From: Pomphorhynchus laevis
Lineage: Eukaryota > Acanthocephala > Palaeacanthocephala > Echinorhynchida > Pomphorhynchidae
Direction: 5' to 3'
Assembly (NCBI GenBank): GCA_012934845.2
Contig: WNNJ02001911.1
Span: 186,001 to 250,000, forward strand
Length of the DNA: 64,000 bases
The notes under the pieces were generated by a model. That model saw nothing but the letters and a program-made list of their open reading frames with translations, did not search any database and was not told the origin of the DNA. Made by a program: the position numbers and the translations under genes. The stretch's first letter is position 1. Every line of letters begins with the position of its first letter. Positions 57,373-64,000 of the stretch are shown one piece after another.

Positions 57373-60300
57373 AAGTTAGGCGATACTCGAATACATTGGC
57401 TTCTACAATAATTAAGAACAGCCCATCGAAAACTAGCCACGGGCAATGCAACCATATCGCAAGGAAGGCCGTTCCAAGCTCGTAATGCTCTGTGAGATAA
57501 TCGAGTAAATGTGTTACTTTACACACGTCCACAATTCATCAGATTAAACGTGTCCCTTGTGGCACCGTCTTCTATTTGTTATCACATATTGTTCTGGATA
57601 CCCGTGAATTCCTGTCACCATAAAGTACATGGCTAGCATATCTAGGTACATTAACCTGCAACGGATACTATTAACATTTACCGCAAGTCGGCGTTGCGAG
57701 TAGCTCAGATTTGAAATTTAAGTGCATAATTGCTACCACATCATAAAATATATTCTAAACTTCAACATTACCCTTAGTAATTGAAAAATTCGCTTGTATA
57801 CTGTATTCTAAATGAGGACGTACTAGATATTTATATAATACGCCAAAACATGAAGGTAATAAGTGAGAAATAACACTTTTAATAATGTAAAGTTTCCTCT
57901 TCGCTTCAGCACATCTACGATCAATGTCAACTTTAGTTCTCAAGGTCCGATCCTAAAGTATTCCCGAATCCCGAACACTCACAACTGTTTCGATTTCTTG
58001 TAACCCTAGCATATATGAAGATATAAGTGAAGACCCTTCAAAGCGCATGTGAGAACATTTCGATAAGTTAATTAATAGCCCGGTCTGACAACTCCATTCA
58101 TAAATTTTATTAACTTCCATCTGAAATTTCACACGGTCAGCTAATGAATCAATTTTGGCCCATATTTTCAAATCATCAGCGTACGCAAGACATTCACAAT
58201 TAATTTTATTCAAAAGGAGTCAACGAAAATTGTAAATAAGAGAGGTCCCAATACAGTACCTTAAGGAACACCGGTATTCAAATCTCTAGGGTCAGATAGG
58301 CTTTTACCAATACGGACATAAAATTGATGATCACTAAGGAAATTGTTGACTTATAGTAATAAATTATAGTAACCATTTCGGATACGCTTGCACCAATACG
58401 CTTACAAAATTCATTGATGTGAATTCCATAAGAAATCAATGCGTAATTTAGTAGGGAATGAGGTACTCGATCAAATGCTAGGATGAAGCCAAAGAATATA
58501 ACATCTACACAATGCCCAGTAGAGATCAAGTCTACCCGAGCCTCACGTATACACGGAAGATTTAATAGGCAATATCTGCATTTTCGGAACCCATGTTGTG
58601 CAGAACTTATAAGGTTATATGTGTTTAGATGGGAAATTATTCTACTATGCACAATTCACTCTAAGATTTTGCTTACGCGACTTCTTAGACTAATCAGCAT
58701 GTAGTTATTGGGATTCGACTTATCGCCTTTCTTATGGATAGGAACAACATTGGCTGGCAAATCCATTTATTAGGAACATTACAGGAATCTAAAGATATTT
58801 GGAATAAATCACAAAGCGGCCCCGCGAGGTGATTAGCTAATACACGTAGAATAAACGGACAAATGCCGTCAAGACCATCAGCAGAGAAGGAAAGGAGACT
58901 TAGCAAGTGCCCCGAAACTTCTTCTTTATTTACAATAATCGGAGTAGACAAAAATAAAGTTAATGTAAGAAAATCAAAATTGTTCAAAACAGAAGTTGGT
59001 GCGTACAACTTAAATACATTTGCTAATTCATTCGCAATATCAAATTGAGAATTGATTAATTGAGAATCTACATTGATAGATGGAATAAAGCAATTGACTC
59101 GCCTACTACGCCGAACATATGACCAAAATTTCTTCGGGTTTGAATAAATCGAATTAATGACAGCGGACTCATAAGCACGGCGTTTAGCGATTTGAAGTAG
59201 TCGATAAGCATTCCGAGTAGCCTTATATAAAGGATCAATTGTTAGATCACTTTGATATGCCTTAAACAGTGTGTTACGATGCCGCAAAGAGGCCCTCAGA
59301 GTAGAATCAAAACAATTAGGTCGTAAGCATTTTTCTTATAAATTATTTTCAATTGTGCAAATTCATCTGCGATTAATATAAATTTTTGCTTTAGTGAGAT
59401 CCAACAATCATCAACAGTAGAATGACAACGTAATGAAAAATCAACAGTATTCACGAACGACAAGAGTCTAGAAGTATCGAAAAGATGTCATAGTCGCTTA
59501 CGAACTATCGGTTTGGTATCGTTCTAAATAACTTTAGAGCATAAAGGAATCAAAAATGAGTACCTCATGATTACTAGACCCTACAGGAGGGAGATGCTTA
59601 GATCACAAACTTGGGTTTCACTTTTCGAAAATATCAAGTCTAGCATAGAAGAACTCAATCCACTGAAGCTAGTATCACTACACACGTCTGAAACAAAAGT
59701 ATTTATTGTGTCAAAAATCTCAAAAAAATGAGCCAACATTCCTAGCATTACATGTCAAGTTATCAGCCATCCCAATAATCTCAGAAACTATATTTGGGAT
59801 ATTAAAGTCGCTAACAAGAACATTTGGGCAGCTCAACTTGCATAGACCCTACAATAGTGTCTTTATTCTGTCATCGAATGAAGTCGAGTTTTGTGACATG
59901 TAACAGACACCTAATGCAAATTTGAATCACCGTAACATCGTCTCTACGATTAAACATTCTAAACTTCTATCATTACAATAGTATCGTTCTATCTTTAAAA
60001 TTGTAGCAAGTTATGTCAAACAAATAGCCACGCCGCTACTACGGCGTCCTTGTAAACGATCAGTCCTGATTAAGTTAAATCCAGATATGCTTGCTACACA
60101 ATCGAGGATGTAAACATGCAGCCAATATTCAGAGATAGCTATAGCATCATAATTGTAAGTAGTGGTCAATAGTCTTAGATTTTCGAGATTAGTAAGTAGG
60201 CTACGAATATTAGTATACGCAACACGAGGGCCAACCGAGTTCTTGAAAACATTACGCTGCTGGTAAACCTCCGTAAAATCCATATTATTGGAGTGAGAGA

Positions 60301-60900
60301 CACTTGTAGATTCTAATATATAAGAATAGGATCCCATCGAACAAATGGCTTTCGATGGCAAACACGAAAATTTTTTATAGTTAAGTTGGTCTCATCAGCA
60401 TTTAACCTATTTCCTAACCCAGTCTTAGAGGTATATAGTAAAGAGGGCTTTTCAACAGCTAAATCTTTCAATATTCGAACAATATTTCCTTTAAGCCTTA
60501 TGCCTCATGCAAAGAGGCATTGTGCGTGATCATAAGAATCAAGAACAAGTTTTTAAAGATGAGCTCGACCATCAGTTGTGCGGCGCCCTAAACGAAACAT
60601 TTCTAGAAATATTATTTTAGAAGCAACAACATAGTCACTAGATACAAGCATACATCGGATTACATTACGAACTACAATAACATCATCATCTAATCCACTC
60701 TGGGCAGTAGGACTAGTTGACTGTTGAATACCACGAAAAAGAACACAGCAAGGCCTATCAACTTTACCACGTACTTTAAATAATAATGATTGTTCACAAG
60801 AGTTAGTATAATGGTTATTACGAGACTTGTCATTATTAGGTGGATTAATTCAATTAGAAAGACGGTGCAATAAATCATGAACCCTGTTCTAGTTCACTGG
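57373..60900 (-). mobile_element. LINE copy 2 (same group as 46-52 kb), decayed, near full length
   Basis: Down the minus strand: ORF1 (60.8-60.4 kb) with LKTLVLDSYDHAQCLFAHGI and IVRILKDLA; endonuclease (60361-60011) with RVAYTNIRSLLTNLENLRLL, YDAIAISEYWL and DRLQGRRSSGVAI; linker and RT (59287-57755) with FWSYVRRSRRVNCF, SADGLDGICPFILRVLAN, AQHGFRKCRYCL, AFDRVPHSLLNYALISYGI, CLAYADDLKIWAKI, LVRPHLEYSIQA; C-terminus to about 57375 with LSHRALRAWNGLP. Multiple frameshifts and stops. The 3' end abuts the 3' end of CR1 copy A. Confidence 0.85.
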
Positions 60901-61099
60901 AGAAACGATATTCGTAATCGATGATGCACTGTCACTTTTGTGATGAGACACTACTTTCACGTCACACAGAACAATCTTCCACAGTACATTTATCACACAC
61001 TTGTTTGCTTGCTATCCCATCACACTTTGATGTTGGAAGTAATAAAGAGTTACGCCAAACTTGGCATTTGCTAGTAGTTGGTGTAATTTGCTCAGCATT

Positions 61100-61450
61100 G
61101 TTCGTTATCCCTTGTACGACTCTCATATCTTCTCTCCTTTTCTCAAGACTTGATTACAGTCTTAGTCTATCTTAGGCTAAGACTGTCTTAGTTGATTTCC
61201 CTTCTTGTATGACTCTTATATCCCAAGGACGTTTTCCTTTCTTGTATAACTCTCATATATTCTCTCCGTTTCTCAATACTTGATTTTTTTAAATAATACT
61301 TGATTTTTGTTAAGTAATCAATACTTGATTACTGTCTTAGTCTATTTTATACTAAGACTGTTAGTCTATTTTAGACTAAGACTGTCTTAGTCGATTTCCG
61401 TTCTTGTATGACTCTCATATCTTCTCTCCTTTCCTCAAGACTTGATTGTT
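61100..61450 (+). repeat. Tandem array derived from a CR1 RT snippet
   Basis: TGTATGACTCTCATATCTTC-like wording followed by TCTC.AGACTTGATT recurs at about 61107, 61213, 61244 and 61407, separated by GTCTTAGTC(T/G)AT phrases. The source is the CR1 codons CMTLISSLLFS.LDY (53490 region). Local duplications amplified this snippet; no complete CR1 is present here. Confidence 0.78.
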
Positions 61451-61459
61451 ATTAATTAT

Positions 61460-62420
61460 TAATTATTATTTAATTTTTAATAATTAATAATAAGCATTAA
61501 TAATTATTTTAAGAAGTTTAAACATAGCTGTGCATATTATCATCGTCAATTTAACTCCTAAACTGATATAAGTAGTGAATTCACAGATTGCCTTTTATAC
61601 AAAAATACGTTTTTTTCAAAGAACACACCTTATAAAACGATTTACTATTTATTATTGAAATGTTTAGCATTTCTCTTTAGGACTAATTATCAACTATTCG
61701 GAACTTACACATTACCAAAATAGTCTGAATTGTAAATTATAGGGAATGGAAACACGATTTTTATGATTTAATGTAATTTTAAACAAATTGACCTTTTTTT
61801 CTGAGAATTTGAAAGAGAATCGTAGAACTATTTCCGGGCTTGCTGAAACATTGTAAAGAAAATAATTCACAAATTAACGTTGTTATTTCAAATATGAAAA
61901 ACGCTTTTCTGTTTGATTTTCAAATATTTAGAAATTAGTTTTTATGAGAAAAAGTTCGGTGCTTACATATTAACATTGAATTTTTTCTTAAATATTAAGA
62001 TTCACGTTTTTAATATTCATTGCAATTGTAATAAAAAAGAATTGCGAAGGTCAAAATATCAATACCTAAATGTTAATTTGAAATATATATAACAAACCTG
62101 TTCTCACATCGCAGCAAAATTCGACTGTTTTGAAAAACAGGAGGAGGGATCTGCTAAACTCACATTATAAGCTAAAAATCAAGTTCTCGTATTTTAATTT
62201 TGATTCACGTATTCATGTATCAACCTTACGCTCCAAATCTTGAATGTTATCTTTGAGAATTGTTCAACTATATTTTAATTTTTTCCTTTTTTTATATCAT
62301 AGGCCCTTTGATTCTATTGTTTTATTCAAGTCAAAAAATGCCAAGTTTCTGCAAATGTGGGATAACCCCATAATTTAATATTAACATTTTTCATATATAA
62401 GGAAGCAACATTTTGCATTT
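61460..62420. other. No gene recogn­ised
   Basis: A/T-rich sequence with ATTAATTATTATT runs at 61449-61510. No domain or repeat border was recognised. Confidence 0.45.
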
Positions 62421-62422
62421 AT

Positions 62423-62480
62423 AGCGATGATCAATATCATTATGATCAATATCAATTCAAGCGATGATCGATATCATCGC
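62423..62480. repeat. Palindromic cluster GCGATGATCGATATCATCGC
   Basis: 62461-62480 is a perfect 20-bp palindrome. A diverged half (AGCGATGATCAATATCAT) lies at 62423, so the whole can fold in two ways. Function unknown. Confidence 0.75.
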
Positions 62481-62995
62481 TTATATTATAGCTATTGTTT
62501 CTCTCCAACTATTTACAAATGGAAAGTTCAAGCAGACGATTCAAGCAAATGTCACAGAAATCAACGAAGATATCGGGGCACAATAGTGTGATAATGAGCA
62601 TTCGACGCATTTAAGTCTTCAGATAGAGTACTGAAGACATAATGAACTTTGTGAGTGTGGACGACTGTCAGTATTTTATCTAGTAAAAGAGATTCATTGA
62701 CTGATAAAATTTCCATTGCGATTTTTGTTGTAGACATGTGCTCAGTAAGTTTTCGTCACCCGATACTTACATCAACGAAGAGTATCGTCATTTAATTTTA
62801 AGAAATTAAATAGGGGGTACGAATGACTATTAAACGGGATTATCAAGTGAGCCGGCAGATTCTATGAAAACTCCAAAGGTCTTTGCAAATCCAAGAGTGT
62901 TGATAAGTCATAAATTGGTTGTGTCTACTGATGATTATTACTATAATGTCAGCGAGCGTAGCTCAATAGACACCTTTACAATTTAAAATATAATT

Positions 62996-63035
62996 CATCA
63001 TGTCGCACTATGCGACATGATGAATGTCGCATAGT
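62996..63035. repeat. Hairpin TCATCATGTCGCAC / GTGCGACATGATGA type
   Basis: TCATCATGTCGCA-CTA-TGCGACATGATGA, followed at once by a further ATGTCGCATAGTGCAT half. No gene nearby. Confidence 0.75.
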
Positions 63036-63242
63036 GCATGGTGACTGGTTTAGGTCGCGCTTTCTCTCATGTAGTAAGAATATTACTACCAAGTCATTTT
63101 ACTAACAGATGCGTGAGATAATAAATTTTTAAATAATAAAAATAGATTTGTCACAATTTAAGATCAACCTTAAATTTCGATTTAAAATACACCGGTTTAC
63201 TATTCATCTAATGTTACAAATAATGTTAGTGATAGGTCAATT

Positions 63243-64000
63243 GTGTTGTCATCTCGCATTATCGCTCAAAAACACAAATTTAGACAATTAAATGGCGATA
63301 TTAGCATGAATTATATATTTACAATAGTTATTGAGTTTTATGGGACGGATCCTCAATACAGATTAGATGACGACATAAATAGCATACATACAATTCTGTC
63401 TAAAATCCTGCAGAAAGGAGATAAAGCTACCGGTACAAGTCTTATTGTTAGTGGAATATTTACATTGGGGCCTAAAGGTACCGACGTACTTAGGATTTTG
63501 AAGTGTGTGCTTTATTCTACCGAACATGCCAGCCGGCTGATTAGAACGTTCATAGGCTGAAAGATTATCTCGTCCGTATTTTTCGAATTATGAATATAGT
63601 CACATTTCTGTGCACGAAATTTACGTGTTGACAGACGACATCCAACAGTTCGTTGGTACTCGCTTCTGAGTTTAGGTGTATATACTTATGCTGGTTTCAG
63701 AATGGATGATTTAGATGCGGATTGCTAAGTATTAAACGACATAATCTCCTCATTGACTATTTGGATGCCAGGAGTACTCACAGTTTCACAATGGAAGACA
63801 TCTCTTAGGATTTGTAGAATATTCAGATTAGAACAGTAAGGTACATGCATACTTAGGCTTTTAAAGGTTTGCTGGATTTCAACGAACATGCCAGCGGGCT
63901 GATTATGAATTGTCATAGACTAAAATCTGTCGCCGAATTTTTCGACTTATGAATATTGAGTCACATCTCCATGCATCAAATTTTCGTGTTGTCATGTGGC
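63243..64000 (+). repeat. ~360-bp direct repeat with coding-like character, cut by window end
   Basis: GAACATGCCAGCCGGCTGAT at 63521 recurs as GAACATGCCAGCGGGCTGAT at 63883, and TTCGA.TTATGAATAT..GTCACAT.TC..TGCA recurs about 360 bp apart. Unit 1 contains an open frame (63243-63560) with IVIEFYGTDPQYRLDDDINS and GPKGTDVLRILKC; unit 2 has related but interrupted wording (FRMDDLDAD). I do not recognise the protein; the array probably continues past the window. Confidence 0.6.

Noticed and set aside
1-64000. CRISPR arrays, bacterial operons or prophage-type systems
   Set aside because: All recognisable genes are eukaryotic and spliced or retroelement-derived; repeats are satellites and palindromes without spacer structure.

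Overview
The window is AT-rich animal DNA with spliced genes and no operons. It is dominated by decayed non-LTR retrotransposons (RTE, CR1 and a related LINE group), Penelope-like elements (PLEs), a pogo-like DNA transposon, palindromic repeats and satellites. Very short introns (44-56 nt) beside multi-kilobase ones, together with this repeat mix, suggest an arthropod, probably an insect. The sequence does not allow a closer identification.

The only host gene that can be assembled with confidence lies on the minus strand between about 34.2 kb and 5.76 kb. Seventeen exons (34036-34209 down to 5757-5945) join in phase into 653 codons without a stop. They encode, in order, PH domain, EF-hand region, PLC X domain, a short linker with a 27-nt microexon, PLC Y domain and most of a C2 domain. 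The protein best fits the PLC-related but catalytically inactive group (PRIP/PLCL): one calcium-ligand Glu of the X domain is Gln, and the Y domain carries PRIP-like wording. Its introns hold most of the repeats in the left half of the window. The N-terminus, the end of C2 and any C-terminal tail are not found.

Layout: 0.38-0.46 kb RTE 5' fragment; 1.09-1.26 kb inverted pair of hammerhead-ribozyme-like cores; 2.96-3.45 kb PLE GIY-YIG endonuclease; 3.66-3.82 kb run of hairpins; 3.82-5.69 kb satellite with a ~362-bp unit; 6.3-8.5 kb two LINE fragments; 10.9-14.3 kb decayed minus-strand RTE resembling Rex3; 15.4-16.1 kb local duplication; 21.0-23.0 kb palindrome plus tandem array; 23.9-25.1 kb LINE RT fragment; 26.2-27.2 kb PLE RT; 32.7-33.1 kb 18-bp minisatellite; 33.8 kb MITE; 36.5-38.0 kb PLE pieces in opposite orientations; 40.16-41.69 kb pogo-like element; 41.9-43.0 kb nested palindrome; 43.1-45.8 kb LINE and PLE remnants.

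From 46 to 61.5 kb the window is almost wholly layered retroelements. A plus-strand LINE (46.0-51.97 kb) is interrupted by a nearly full-length minus-strand RTE with a 17-bp target duplication. It abuts a plus-strand CR1 (51.98-57.37 kb), which is split by a long-inverted-repeat DNA transposon with an 8-bp target duplication. That transposon in turn carries a minus-strand CR1 with a 9-bp duplication. A minus-strand LINE (57.37-60.9 kb) and a tandem array of CR1 snippets follow. The right edge holds an unrecognised ~360-bp direct repeat.
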